Origin: CAVTWH01 sp963794685
Lineage (GTDB): Bacteria > Actinomycetota > Actinomycetes > Mycobacteriales > Micromonosporaceae
Assembly (NCBI GenBank): GCA_963794685.1
Contig: CAWCFK010000007.1
Span: 1-64,000 of the forward strand
DNA length: 64,000 nt
Direction of reading: 5' to 3'
Position numbers and translations under genes: made by a program. Under the pieces are notes generated by a model. The model saw only the letters and a list, made by a program, of their open reading frames with translations, made no database searches and was not told the DNA's origin. Within the stretch, counting starts at the first letter, position 1, and every line of letters starts with the position of its first letter. Below are positions 19,067-28,451 of this stretch, piece after piece.

Positions 19067-20250
19067 GATGCGCTTCCGGACGGTATACGGGCCCGTACCA
19101 CAAAGGCGCCGCCCGCGCGCCGGTCCGCGCTGAACTCCCCGCCGAGTACGCCGACCCGTTCGCGGAGCCCGGCAAGGCCACGGCCGCTTCCGCCGGCGGA
19201 AGCGGTGTTCGATCCGCGGCCGTCGGTGCTGACCTCCACCGTGATCTCCTGCGGGCCATGGCACACATGGACGGCCGTGCGGCTGCCGTGGGCGTGCTTG
19301 AGAGCGTTGGTCAGGGCCTCCTGCACGACGCGGTACGCCGCCACCTCGGCGCTGCCGACGGTCTGCTGTGGACTGCCCTCCTCGACGAACTCCACCGGCT
19401 GTCCGGCCCGCCGGGTCTGCTCCACGAGATCACCCAACTCGCCGACAACGGCTGGTGGGAGCGCCCCCGCCCGTGGCCGGTCGGACGCCCTGCCCGGGTC
19501 CACGCCGTGGTCGGGGTTGAGCAGGTCGAGCAGGTGCCGCAGGTCGGAGATGGCCCGCCGGCCGGTGTCGGTGACCGCGGTCAGGGTCTGGTCGAGACGT
19601 TCCGGCGCCGTGGTCAGGTAGCGCGCCGACTCGGCCTGCACCACCATCGCGGTCACGTGGTGGGTTACCACGTCGTGCAGTTCACGGGCGATGCGGGTGC
19701 GTTCGGCCGTCCGGGTGGTCTCGGCGATGTGGTGGCGGCGTTCCGCCTCGGCGGCCCGGGACATCCGCAGCCACGCACCGATGCCCCAGGCGATGGCCAG
19801 CGCCAGGTAGAACGTGATGAAGCCGGCCAGCCCTTCGGTTGATCCGTTTCGGTCAATGGCGACCGCCAGTGGCAGGTACGCCACTGAGGCCAGGACCACC
19901 GTGATGCGGCGGTGGCGTTCCAGGTGCAGCGCTGTGCTCAGCAGCGCGATGGGCAGCGCGATACCCGCGACCGTGTGGTAACCGCGGACCTGGTCGACGG
20001 CGAAGCCGAGTGACACCAGGGCGAGACAGGCGGCCGGCCACCGGCGGCGGACGGCCAGCGGAAGACTCTCCAGGGCGATCGCCACGACTGCCCACGCATC
20101 GAACGGGCGGTCCGGCAGGTTGCCGAGCTGCGTCCCCTGGTTGTGCAGCGACGGCACCATCGGCGCGACGGCGAGCGCCACTGCCAACGGGAGATCCCGG
20201 ACCGTGACGGGCCAACGCCGCCACTGGTCCAGGATCCGCTGTAGGTCCAT
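19063..20250 (-). CDS. Sensor histidine kinase, HisKA_3 type
   Basis: A 395-residue membrane sensor kinase. The N-terminal half has about five hydrophobic segments, for example LPLAVALAVAPMVPSL and GIALPIALLSTAL. The dimerisation/phosphoacceptor helix is RIARELHDVVTHHVTAM with the catalytic His. The ATPase domain has VQEALTNALKHAHG (N-box), a glycine box GRGLAGLRERVG and a final strand GGAFVVRARIP. This is the NarL-partner kinase family common in actinobacteria. ATG 20250 overlaps the last base of the CPBP stop, and its own stop overlaps the response regulator, so the three genes are translated as one unit. The ligand is unknown. Confidence 0.93.
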   Translation of the reverse strand: MDLQRILDQWRRWPVTVRDLPLAVALAVAPMVPSLHNQGTQLGNLPDRPFDAWAVVAIALESLPLAVRRRWPAACLALVSLGFAVDQVRGYHTVAGIALPIALLSTALHLERHRRITVVLASVAYLPLAVAIDRNGSTEGLAGFITFYLALAIAWGIGAWLRMSRAAEAERRHHIAETTRTAERTRIARELHDVVTHHVTAMVVQAESARYLTTAPERLDQTLTAVTDTGRRAISDLRHLLDLLNPDHGVDPGRASDRPRAGALPPAVVGELGDLVEQTRRAGQPVEFVEEGSPQQTVGSAEVAAYRVVQEALTNALKHAHGSRTAVHVCHGPQEITVEVSTDGRGSNTASAGGSGRGLAGLRERVGVLGGEFSADRRAGGAFVVRARIPSGSAS

Positions 20251-21098
20251 CACCGGGAGAGCGTAGCGGCCGCTTCGGCCCCGGCAGTGCGCCGGCGCAG
20301 CGGCACCAGGTGACCGCGGCGGTGGGCCAGCCGCAGGAACAGGGTGGTCACCACGAGGCAGGCCAGCAGCGCGTAGAGGCTCGCCTCCGGCCCGAACTCG
20401 CCGCCGGTGAGCGCGGTCGGGCCGGACAGCACGCCGTGCAGCAGTCCCTGCGGCGAGTCCGTGCCGGAGACACCGGTACCGAAGATGCCGCCCTCGGCGA
20501 AGTTCCAGGCGAAGTGCAGGCCGATCGGCACCCACAGGTTGCGGGTGGCGACATAGGCGGCGCCCAGCATGCCGCCGGCCTCGACCGCGATGGCGAGCGC
20601 GCCCCACACCGTGGCATGCGGGTTGAACAGGTGCGCCAGGCCGAACAGCAGACCGGTCAGGGCCAACGCCAGCCAGGTGCCGATGCGCTCCTCCACGATC
20701 CGGAACAGGATGCCACGGAAGATCAGCTCCTCGGTCACGGCGGCAGCGGCCGACAAGCCGAACAACGCCACCGCGCCCGACACCGAGCCCCAGCCGTCGA
20801 TCCGGTAGCCACCGAGAACGGCGATGGTCGCGATGACGGCCGCGAACATCGCGAAGCCGATCAGCATCCCCCGCCCCAGCGCGGCACCGGCGCCCGTCCT
20901 GGCCACCTCCACCGGCGCGCGACGCTCGGTCCGGCGCACCACCCAGGCGTACGCGAGCAGCGACAGCAGCCCGGTAGCAATACCGAGGACCAGCGTGAGC
21001 GGCGCATTCCAATGTGCCGCACCGACACTCACGCTGCCTGCGACGGCGACCACCGAGACCACTACGAGCTGCGCCAACAGCCGCAAGAACAGTCGCAT
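20250..21098 (-). CDS. CPBP-family intramembrane metalloprotease
   Basis: A 282-residue membrane protein with about eight hydrophobic segments. The three CPBP (Abi/Rce1-like) motifs are present: EELIFRGILFR near residue 130, FGLAHLF near 165 and GLHFAWNF near 210. Such proteins are thought to cleave prenylated or membrane proteins; bacterial substrates are mostly unknown. ATG 21098 follows the ribosome-binding site GAAGGAG. It is the first gene of a coupled unit with a sensor kinase and response regulator, which hints at a link between membrane proteolysis and signalling. That link is inference. Confidence 0.88.
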   Translation of the reverse strand: MRLFLRLLAQLVVVSVVAVAGSVSVGAAHWNAPLTLVLGIATGLLSLLAYAWVVRRTERRAPVEVARTGAGAALGRGMLIGFAMFAAVIATIAVLGGYRIDGWGSVSGAVALFGLSAAAAVTEELIFRGILFRIVEERIGTWLALALTGLLFGLAHLFNPHATVWGALAIAVEAGGMLGAAYVATRNLWVPIGLHFAWNFAEGGIFGTGVSGTDSPQGLLHGVLSGPTALTGGEFGPEASLYALLACLVVTTLFLRLAHRRGHLVPLRRRTAGAEAAATLSR

Positions 21099-21355
21099 GA
21101 CGACTCCTTCGACAGATGCCGCGGCCGGAGCGCCGCGGCTACGTCGAACGCTATGGACCCGCCGATCCGCAATCGTCACCGTACGGTGGACATTCCCCGG
21201 TAGCTCTGTCGGGGGACACGGTCCGAAGCGGTATGACGGGCGCCACGGCGGGTCTGTCGGTACGTTCATGGCATGTCTGCGAGATTCTCCACGGTGCACC
21301 GGCGGCCGGCGTCCCAGCCGGGCGTCGCAGGCCCTCTGCGGTGCCCGCCGCCGCG

Positions 21356-23566
21356 ATGACGGCCCCGAGTCGCCGGGAGACACGCGCGCTGCTGGCCCGG
21401 GCGGCGCAGGCACAGGCAGAAGCCGACGCGATTGTCGAGATTGCCAGCTCGGCCCGTGCGGAGGTCGTCGAGGCGTACGCGATCGCGAGTGAGCCCCAGG
21501 TGTGGACCGCGATCGAGAAGATGTCGATCGACACGGTAAGAGACACCGTCGACGGTCGGGCCAGGTTGGACGAGCTGCCGGCACACGGCATCTACTCGGT
21601 CGCCGACGTGCTCCGGGCCGGCCCGGACCGACTGATGGGCGTGCCCGGCATCGGCGAAGGCACTGCCCGCAAGACCATCCACGCGGCCGAGCAACTCAAG
21701 CGTGCGGCGCGGGACTCGCTGCAGTTCCGGATCGAGTTCGACCCGAAGAACCCGGACATGACCCGCCTGTTGCGGGCGCTGGCCAAATGGGGCGCGGTGT
21801 GGCACGCGGCCGGGGCGCACGAGGCCGACGCGGGGCGGGTCGCCGCGCAACTGGCCACGCAGCGGCCGATCGCCGAGCCGGCCGCGACGGGACGCATTCG
21901 TCGGCTGTTCATGCGGGCCGGGGACAGGGCCGTCGCGGCCGACGCGACGCGGCGGGTACGGGCGCTGGTGGACACCGCCGAGTCCAGCGGCCTGCCGCAG
22001 GCTGCCCGGGAGGTACGTGCGGTCCGTACGCCCAACGGCAAGCAGGTCTGGCGCGACTTCGAGCAGCACGCGGCGCACTACTACGGCCTGCTCAGCCAGG
22101 TGGTCGGCCTCGGCGGCGACGTCGCCGCGAGCGAGGGCTACCTACCCGCCGACATCGTCGAGCGGGTCGGCGCGCAGCAGTTGGACACCTCCCGGCTCAA
22201 CGACAGCCTCCGGTTGCGCGGCTACCAGTCGTTCGGCGCCCGGTTCGCACTGGTCCAGCGGCGGGTCGTGCTGGGCGACGAGATGGGGCTGGGTAAGACA
22301 ATCCAGGCCATCGCCGCGATGGCCCACCTGGCCGCCCGTGGCGCCACCCACTTCCTCGTCGTCTGCCCGGCCAGCGTATTGATCAACTGGGCGCGCGAGA
22401 TCGCCCGGCACTCGACGATTCCGGTCGTCAGCCTGCACGGCCACGGCCGGGCGCGGGCGGCGGCCCGATGGCGGGACTCCGGCGGCGTCGGCGTGGTCAC
22501 GTTCGGCTCGCTGGGCGCGCTCGGACTCCCGCCGCCCAGGCCCGCGCTGCTGGTGGTCGACGAGGCGCACTACGTGAAGAACCCCGGTGCGAAGCGGTCG
22601 CAGGCGGTCAACCGGGTCGCCGCGGAGTCCGACCGGGTGCTGTTCCTCACCGGTACGCCGATGGAGAACCGGATCGACGAGTTCCGGTCCCTGATCGAGC
22701 ACCTGCGGCCGGAGGTCGCCGCCGGCATGGGGCCCGAGCACGCGGCGATCAGCGTCGAGGCTTTCCGGCGCGCGGCGGCGCCTGTCTACCTGCGTCGCAA
22801 CCAGCCCGACGTGCTCACCGAACTGCCGGAACTGGTCCAGGTCGACGAGTGGGAGGAGTTCGGCATCGAGGACGGGGCCGCCTACCGGGCCGCGGTGCGT
22901 GAGGGCAACTTCATGGCCATGCGCCGGGCCGCGTTCGCCGTTCGCCGGCCGCACGACTCGGCGAAGCTGACCCGCCTGATCGAGTTGGCCCACGAGGCGA
23001 TGGCCAACGATCGCAACGTCGTGGTCTTCTCCTACTTCCGCGACGTGTTGGCCGTGGTGGGCGCGGCGCTCGGCGCCGACGCCCGGGGCCCGATCACCGG
23101 CTCGACGCCGGTCGCCGACCGCCAGCGCATCGTGGACGAGTTCACCGCCTCGCCGCGGCCGGCCGTGCTGGTGTGTCAGATCGAAGCCGCCGGGGTAGGC
23201 GTGAACATCCAGGCGGCCTCGGTGGTGATCCTCTGCGAGCCACAGGTCAAGCCGTCCATCGAAGCCCAGGCGATCGCCCGGGCCCACCGGATGGGACAGG
23301 TGCGTACCGTCCAGGTACACCGGCTGCTGATCGCTGACTCGGTGGACGAGCGGATGATCGAGATCCTCGGCTCGAAGGCGCAGCTCTTCGACGCCTACGT
23401 CCGGCACAGCACCATCGCGCACGCCGCGCCGGGCGCCGTGGACATCTCCGAGGTACAGCTGGCCCGGGTGATCGTGGCGCAGGAACAGCAGCGACTGGCC
23501 CACGCGCCGCAGCAGGCCCGCCGCCCGGCGGGTACCCCGATGTCCGCTCAGCAGACCCGCCTGTAG
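21356..23566 (+). CDS. SNF2-family DEAD/DEAH helicase with helix-hairpin-helix segment
   Basis: A protein of about 736 residues. Near residues 60-110 it has a helix-hairpin-helix-like stretch (YSVADVLRAGPDRLMGVPGIGEGTARK), suggesting DNA binding. The SNF2 ATPase core follows: Q-like LRGYQSFGARFAL, Walker A GDEMGLGKTIQ, DEAH box LVVDEAHYVKNPGAK, motif III FLTGTPMENR, and the C-terminal helicase lobe with VVVFSYFRDVL, GVNIQAASVVI and ARAHRMGQVRTVQVHRL. The helicase lobes are complete. ATG 21356 is preferred; an open frame reaches to 21116 but that part would run over the CPBP promoter. The role is probably chromatin- or repair-associated DNA translocation. It stands alone. Confidence 0.88.
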   Translation: MTAPSRRETRALLARAAQAQAEADAIVEIASSARAEVVEAYAIASEPQVWTAIEKMSIDTVRDTVDGRARLDELPAHGIYSVADVLRAGPDRLMGVPGIGEGTARKTIHAAEQLKRAARDSLQFRIEFDPKNPDMTRLLRALAKWGAVWHAAGAHEADAGRVAAQLATQRPIAEPAATGRIRRLFMRAGDRAVAADATRRVRALVDTAESSGLPQAAREVRAVRTPNGKQVWRDFEQHAAHYYGLLSQVVGLGGDVAASEGYLPADIVERVGAQQLDTSRLNDSLRLRGYQSFGARFALVQRRVVLGDEMGLGKTIQAIAAMAHLAARGATHFLVVCPASVLINWAREIARHSTIPVVSLHGHGRARAAARWRDSGGVGVVTFGSLGALGLPPPRPALLVVDEAHYVKNPGAKRSQAVNRVAAESDRVLFLTGTPMENRIDEFRSLIEHLRPEVAAGMGPEHAAISVEAFRRAAAPVYLRRNQPDVLTELPELVQVDEWEEFGIEDGAAYRAAVREGNFMAMRRAAFAVRRPHDSAKLTRLIELAHEAMANDRNVVVFSYFRDVLAVVGAALGADARGPITGSTPVADRQRIVDEFTASPRPAVLVCQIEAAGVGVNIQAASVVILCEPQVKPSIEAQAIARAHRMGQVRTVQVHRLLIADSVDERMIEILGSKAQLFDAYVRHSTIAHAAPGAVDISEVQLARVIVAQEQQRLAHAPQQARRPAGTPMSAQQTRL

Positions 23567-23599
23567 CGACCCGGGTTGACGACTGCCCGCGCCCGCGCC

Positions 23600-24586
23600 T
23601 CACACGGCGGGAACCCGGTCGATGAGGGCGTCGATCGCGTTGGTGAGGCGGGCGGCGTCGGTCATGACGAGGTATCGCTGCCCGCGTTCGCCCGGCACCC
23701 ATGCGTTCGTACCGTCGGCGGCGACGGTGTTGTGGCCACCCGCTCCGGCGAGCGCGTAGGCACCGGCCGTCCCGGCGACGGCGTAGTAGGCGGCCGTCGG
23801 GTCCCAGGTGCCGTCGGTCTGACTTGTGCCGCAGCCGTAGAGCAGATCGAACACCGCCCGGACAGGGCTCCCGGCCGGATGGGTGGCGCAGACATGGTTG
23901 CCGACGAGTACCCGGGCGCCGATCTCGAATCCGTCGTAGACGGTGGGCGTCGCCCAGGCCTTGACCACCTGCCGGGTGGCGGGCAGGTCCAGGCCGAAGT
24001 TCCACTCCGGTGCGCTCGCCGTCGGATATTCGCCGCCCATGATGACCGTACGGGCGACCTTGCGAGCAATGAGCGCCGCATCGGTACGGGCCAGCTGTGC
24101 GAGGTTGGTGAGTGCGCCGATGGACAGGATCGTGACGCTGTGATCGGGCTGGGACCGCAGCAGCCGGCGGTACAGCGCGACCGCGTCGACCGGGCGGCCG
24201 GCGTGCGGGTAGCCCTCGGCGAGCAGTCGGCTGTAGGTCTGGTCGACCCGCGCAGCGCCCGACGGTACGCCGATCGGGATGTCCGGCCGTCCGTACCAGG
24301 TGTTGAGGGCGTCGAGTCCAGCCGCGTTCCACGGATTGTCCACATCGGACATCACGCCGAGGATCTGGACCCGGCCGGTGCCGGCAGCGGTGTGCACCAC
24401 GGCCAGCGCCGCGACGTCGTCCCACCACTGACCGAAGTCGGTATCGACAATGAGCCTGACCGGCCCGGGCGGGCCGCCGGCATGCGCGGCCGGGCTGGCG
24501 GCGGTGGCGGGTTCGGCCACCGCGACCAGGAGGATGGCGATGACCGGGGCGAGGGCGAGGCGGGGCAGGCGCACGGGAGCTCCCAT
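23600..24586 (-). CDS. Secreted nucleoside hydrolase-like protein
   Basis: A 328-residue protein of the inosine/uridine-preferring nucleoside hydrolase fold. ATG 24586 starts a signal peptide (GAPVRLPRLALAPVIAILLV, cleavage near TAASPA). The calcium-binding signature appears as IVDTDFGQWWDDVAAL, a spaced variant of the DxDxGxDD motif seen in exported relatives. LSIGALTNLAQL and VIMGGEYP, then EWNFGLDLPATRQV, are also family signs. It should act outside the cell on nucleosides or related N-ribosides; the exact substrate is not clear. It is transcribed away from the GH20 gene, sharing a 146-base control region. Confidence 0.82.
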   Translation of the reverse strand: MGAPVRLPRLALAPVIAILLVAVAEPATAASPAAHAGGPPGPVRLIVDTDFGQWWDDVAALAVVHTAAGTGRVQILGVMSDVDNPWNAAGLDALNTWYGRPDIPIGVPSGAARVDQTYSRLLAEGYPHAGRPVDAVALYRRLLRSQPDHSVTILSIGALTNLAQLARTDAALIARKVARTVIMGGEYPTASAPEWNFGLDLPATRQVVKAWATPTVYDGFEIGARVLVGNHVCATHPAGSPVRAVFDLLYGCGTSQTDGTWDPTAAYYAVAGTAGAYALAGAGGHNTVAADGTNAWVPGERGQRYLVMTDAARLTNAIDALIDRVPAV

Positions 24587-24659
24587 GGTCGGCGGGGATC
24601 GTTGCTCCACCATTGCACGTATGGTGATCGATCGACAGCGCCGAGTGGCCAAGGCTCCC

Positions 24660-24713
24660 TTGACACTTTCCTGCGTGGGACATAGCGTGCCGTCAATTAG
24701 CAGGAAACCTTAC
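24660..24713 (+). promoter_or_regulatory. Promoter and operator-like element of the GH20 gene
   Basis: A -35 box TTGACA (24660-24665) and a -10-like TAGCGT (24683-24688) have 17 bases between them. TTTCCTGC (24667-24674) and GCAGGAAA (24700-24707) make a perfect 8-base inverted repeat around the start region. The right half lies in TTAGCAGGAAACCTTAC (24697-24713), closely like the element before the chitosanase gene at 9445-9461. This suggests a shared regulator of chitin/chitosan-type secreted enzymes. Confidence 0.5.
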
Positions 24714-24732
24714 AGTTTCGCTGGAGGATGCC

Positions 24733-27141
24733 GTGCACCGTTCCCCGCGCAACCTGCTGCTCGTCTCCGCCGTGGCTGTCGCGACCGCCGCCACCGGCGC
24801 CGTCTGGCTGCTGACGGCCTCCCCGGCCAGCGCCGCGGTGAGCCTCTCCGACGTGGTGCCCGTCCCGGTGTCGGCGCAGCCCGCGACCGGCGTGACCTAC
24901 ACGCTGCCGGCGAACGCCACGATCCAGACTGCGGCCGGCGCCACCGATGTCGGCAACTATCTCGCCGGCATCCTCCGCCCGTCGACCGGCTATGCGCTGC
25001 CGGTCTCCACCACCACCGGCACGCCGACGAGTGGCATCGCGCTGCTGCTGTCCGGCGCCGACCCGAGCGTGGGCGCCGAGGGCTACCAGCTCGACGTGAC
25101 CGCCACCGTCGTCACGCTGCGCGCGCAGACCGTGGCCGGGCTGTTCCACGGGGTACAGACGCTGCGGCAGCTGCTGCCGGCAACGGTCGAGGCGCGCACT
25201 GTCCAGAGTGGACCGTGGACGCTCACCGGTGGCCGGATCGTCGACTACCCGCGGTACGCGTACCGCGGCGCGATGCTCGACGTGTCCCGGCACTTCTTCG
25301 CCCCCGACGTGGTGAAGCGGTACATCGACGAGATCGCCCAGTACAAGATCAATATTTTGCACCTGCACCTCTCCGACGATCAGGGCTGGCGCATCGTGAT
25401 CGACGCCTGGCCGCAGCTGGCGGCCGTGGGCGGCAGCACCCAGGTGGGCGGCGGCGCGGGCGGCTACTACACCAAGGCGCAGTACTCCGACCTGGTCTCC
25501 TACGCGGCGTCCCGGCAGATCACCATCGTGCCCGAGATCGACATGCCCGGCCACGTCAACGCCGCGCTCGCCTCCTACGCGCAGCTCAACTGCAACAACA
25601 CCGCCCCGCCGCTCTACACCGGCACGAACGTCGGCTTCAGCTCGCTGTGCGCCAGCTTGGACGTCACGTACACGTTCGTCCAGCAGGTACTCACCGAGCT
25701 CGCCGCCCTCACCCCGGGGCCGTATCTGCACATCGGCGGCGACGAGGCGTCGAGCACGCCGGCGGCGGACTACACCACGTTCATCAACCGCGTGCAGCCC
25801 TTCGTCGGTGCGGCCGGCAAGACCGTCATCGGCTGGCACCAGGTCGGGCAGGCCAACCACACGACCAACCGGGTCGCGCAGTTCTGGGGAACGTCCACAT
25901 CGGACGCTGACCTGAGCGCCGCGGTGAGCAAGGGCGACAAGGTCCTGCTGTCGCCGGCAAACAAGGCGTACCTCGACATGAAGTACACCAACTCGACCCC
26001 GCTCGGCCAGACCTGGGCCGGCCTGATCGAGGTGCAGACCGCCTACAACTGGGACCCGGGCGCCTACCTCTCCGGTGTGCCGGCCAGCGCGATCCTCGGC
26101 GTCGAGGCTCCACTGTGGACGGAGACGATCACCAAGCTGGCCGACATCGAGTTCATGGCGTTCCCGCGGCTGCCGGCGCTGGCCGAGCTGGCGTGGTCAC
26201 CGCAGTCGGCCCGCAACTGGGACACCTTCAAAGTGCGGCTCGGCGCGCAAGGTCCACGGTGGACAGTGCAGGGGATCAACTTCTACCCCTCGCCGCAGGT
26301 CCCGTGGGGCACGCAGCAGACGACCCGCAGCGCATACACCCAGATCCAGGCCGAGAGCTACAACGCCCAGACCGGAACGCAGACCGAGACCACCACCGAC
26401 ACCGACGGCGGCCAGAACGTCGGCTACCTCACGCCCGGCGACACGCTCGCCTACGACCTCGACTTCGGCGCGGCATCGCCTGCCTCGGTCACGACCCGGC
26501 TGGCCTGCGGCGCGTCCAGCGGCACCATCCAGTACCGCCTGGACTCCACCACCGGCCCGATCATCGCCAGCGTCCCGGTGACCTCGACCGGCGGCTGGCA
26601 GGCCTGGACCAGCACCACCACCAACCTGTCCGGCTCGGCCACCGGCGTACACCGGGTGTACCTCACCTTCACCGGCACCGCGGGCACCGACTTCGTCAAC
26701 CTCAACTGGTTGCAGTTCAACGCCGGCAGCGGACTCCCCAACGCGTACGGCGTGCGCCAGGCGGAGAGCTTCAGCAGCCAGTCCGGCACCCAGACCGAGA
26801 CCACCACCGACACCGGCGGCGGCCAGAACGTCGGCTACCTCACGCCCGGCGACTGGCTCGGCTACCCCAACGTGGACTTCGGCACTGCGGCTGCGGCGTC
26901 GGTGACCACCCGGCTGGCGTCCGGCGCGTCCAGCGGCACCATCCAGTACCGCCTGGACTCCACCACCGGCCCGATCATCGCCAGCGTCCCGGTCACCTCG
27001 ACCGGCGGCTGGCAGGCCTGGACCAGCACCACCACCAACCTGTCCGGCTCGGCCACCGGCGTACACACCGTGTTCCTCACCTTCACCGGCACCGCAGGCA
27101 CCGACTTCGTCAACCTCAACTGGTTCCAGTTCAGCCGGTAG
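24733..27141 (+). CDS. Secreted GH20 beta-N-acetylhexosaminidase with two CBM6-like domains
   Basis: An 802-residue secreted enzyme. GTG 24733 follows GGAGG by 5 bases and opens a signal peptide (RNLLLVSAVAVATAATGA, cleavage near PASAAV). An N-terminal GH20 accessory domain leads into the catalytic TIM barrel, with ILHLHLSDDQGWRI and the catalytic Asp-Glu in HIGGDEAS (His near residue 333). ALAELAWSP closes the barrel. Two carbohydrate-binding modules of 138 and about 131 residues follow (residues 535-672 and 673-802), each with IQAES/RQAES, TETTTDT.GGQNVGYL and FVNLNW. It removes terminal GlcNAc/GalNAc from glycans such as chito-oligosaccharides. The coding region is intact. Confidence 0.93.
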   Translation: MHRSPRNLLLVSAVAVATAATGAVWLLTASPASAAVSLSDVVPVPVSAQPATGVTYTLPANATIQTAAGATDVGNYLAGILRPSTGYALPVSTTTGTPTSGIALLLSGADPSVGAEGYQLDVTATVVTLRAQTVAGLFHGVQTLRQLLPATVEARTVQSGPWTLTGGRIVDYPRYAYRGAMLDVSRHFFAPDVVKRYIDEIAQYKINILHLHLSDDQGWRIVIDAWPQLAAVGGSTQVGGGAGGYYTKAQYSDLVSYAASRQITIVPEIDMPGHVNAALASYAQLNCNNTAPPLYTGTNVGFSSLCASLDVTYTFVQQVLTELAALTPGPYLHIGGDEASSTPAADYTTFINRVQPFVGAAGKTVIGWHQVGQANHTTNRVAQFWGTSTSDADLSAAVSKGDKVLLSPANKAYLDMKYTNSTPLGQTWAGLIEVQTAYNWDPGAYLSGVPASAILGVEAPLWTETITKLADIEFMAFPRLPALAELAWSPQSARNWDTFKVRLGAQGPRWTVQGINFYPSPQVPWGTQQTTRSAYTQIQAESYNAQTGTQTETTTDTDGGQNVGYLTPGDTLAYDLDFGAASPASVTTRLACGASSGTIQYRLDSTTGPIIASVPVTSTGGWQAWTSTTTNLSGSATGVHRVYLTFTGTAGTDFVNLNWLQFNAGSGLPNAYGVRQAESFSSQSGTQTETTTDTGGGQNVGYLTPGDWLGYPNVDFGTAAAASVTTRLASGASSGTIQYRLDSTTGPIIASVPVTSTGGWQAWTSTTTNLSGSATGVHTVFLTFTGTAGTDFVNLNWFQFSR
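26335..27141 (+). repeat. Tandem duplication of a CBM6-encoding unit (414-base period)
   Basis: The two CBM6 modules of the GH20 gene repeat with an exact 414-base (138-codon) offset: 26335-26748 and 26749-27141. Their cores, about 26508-26715 and 26922-27129, differ at only around ten positions, and codon third positions are almost all shared. This marks a recent duplication or gene conversion. Confidence 0.9.
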
Positions 27142-27339
27142 CGTGCTGCCGCGCTGTATTTCCGCCAAGCCCCGCATGTCGACGCGGATCTCGTCGTCAG
27201 CTGGATGAAGAATCAGCGGGCGGTAGGCGGAGCGCAACTTGACCGCACGGACTCGCTCGAACAGGACGGTCAGGTGCTCAAGCTCGTCGTCACCGGCTCG
27301 GGCATGCAGGAGAAGCCGCGAATGTCCCATCCCGTACTC

Positions 27340-27681
27340 TCAATGGCTGAGCACGTTCACAACGTGGCCATCCTTGGTTCGGAAGAAGAACCGACGAACC
27401 CCCCAGTCCTCATCCTGCAGTGGGTGAACGATCTCAGCGCCCATCTGTCGGACTTGCGCATAGGCGGCGTCGACGTCGGGCACCTGGACGGACATCGTTG
27501 GGTTGACCGGGCCCGTCTTGTCGCGAGACATGACGCTGAACGTTGCCCGGCCGGGCGAACCCAGCGTGACGATCCAGCCATGATCCATCAGGATGTCCAG
27601 GCCCAGCAGAGATTGGAACTCCTCTGCCGCGGCCCGGACATCGGGTACGGTCAGGATGGGCACGGCACGATGCAGGATCAC
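27340..27681 (-). CDS. VOC-superfamily (glyoxalase/bleomycin-resistance-like) protein
   Basis: A 113-residue protein of the vicinal oxygen chelate fold. It has the paired beta-alpha-beta arrangement with HRAVPILTVPDVRAAAEEFQ at the start, SVQVPDVDAAYAQVRQMGAE in the second half and a closing FFFRTKDGHVVNVL. A GTG start at 27681 is used because an ATG nearby is out of frame. Members bind a metal or a drug, or isomerise small substrates. It is a single gene; the function is not predictable beyond the fold. Confidence 0.8.
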   Translation of the reverse strand: MILHRAVPILTVPDVRAAAEEFQSLLGLDILMDHGWIVTLGSPGRATFSVMSRDKTGPVNPTMSVQVPDVDAAYAQVRQMGAEIVHPLQDEDWGVRRFFFRTKDGHVVNVLSH

Positions 27682-27852
27682 GACTGCATTCTATGTCGAT
27701 CGAGCCCGCAGATGTCCCGCTCAGTGGCCAGATGAGTAAGACGTTGAGGCCCACCGTCTCTCTCGCTGCGCGGTGGTCCGGTGCGCGTTGTGGTCGTGTG
27801 ATCGAGGATCCGCGACACCGCCGGTGGTAGCGGAGCGGGTACGGCGTCAACC

Positions 27853-28359
27853 TCAGATTCCGCGTGAGCCGTCGAGGGTTTCGCGGATGATGTCGGCGTG
27901 GCCAGCATGGCGAGCAGTCTCCTCGATCATGTGGAACAGGACATAGCGCATGTTGCACTCGATGAGGTCCGCGCGTGCGCAGGAGGCGTCCAGGTCCATC
28001 GCGGCGGTGATCGCGTTTGACGTCTCGATACGCTCCCGGTAGACCGCGATCCAGTGCGTCACGGTGTCGCTGTCGTGGATGACGAGTTCGGCGTCGCGGG
28101 GTTCAGGCTTGACCTCCGGCCACCTGTCGGGCGACTGCCTTCCTGCCATGACCACCTCGAACCAGCGCTGCTCCCACGTCGCGGCGTGTTTGATGAGGCC
28201 GAGTAGTGACAGCGAACTCGCTGTCGGCGCTTGGCGTGCCAGTTCGTCGCTGACCCCTTCGACCTTGCGGATGAGCCCGATGCGCTGGGCATCGAGGAAG
28301 TTCACCAGGGCGTCGTACTCGGATTTCGGCGTAAGCGACACAGTCATCTCGCTGGGCAT
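27853..28359 (-). CDS. DinB-family protein (DUF664 type)
   Basis: A 168-residue four-helix protein of the DinB/YfiT superfamily. The pattern EYDALVNFLDAQRIGLIRKVEG, then a GLIKHAATWEQRWFE segment carrying the first metal histidine, and late HMIEETARHAGHADIIRE with further histidines is characteristic. Such proteins bind a divalent metal and include thiol transferases (mycothiol- or bacillithiol-dependent); many are uncharacterised. ATG 28359 is chosen, with ATG 28347 as an alternative; neither has a strong ribosome-binding site. It is a single gene. Confidence 0.85.
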   Translation of the reverse strand: MPSEMTVSLTPKSEYDALVNFLDAQRIGLIRKVEGVSDELARQAPTASSLSLLGLIKHAATWEQRWFEVVMAGRQSPDRWPEVKPEPRDAELVIHDSDTVTHWIAVYRERIETSNAITAAMDLDASCARADLIECNMRYVLFHMIEETARHAGHADIIRETLDGSRGI

Positions 28360-28451
28360 GTACCGATGTTTCCACGAGAACGCGGACGCCTCCACAAATG
28401 CGGAAACGGGCTGTTCCCACGGCAGGCCGCGGGGGAATCGACCCGGCCGCT

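Noticed and set aside
27163..27330. Protein-like open stretch on the minus strand after the GH20 gene (with SAYRPLILHPADDE)
   Set aside because: It looks partly protein-like, but it runs into the antisense of the GH20 repeats, has no good start signal and no family I can name.
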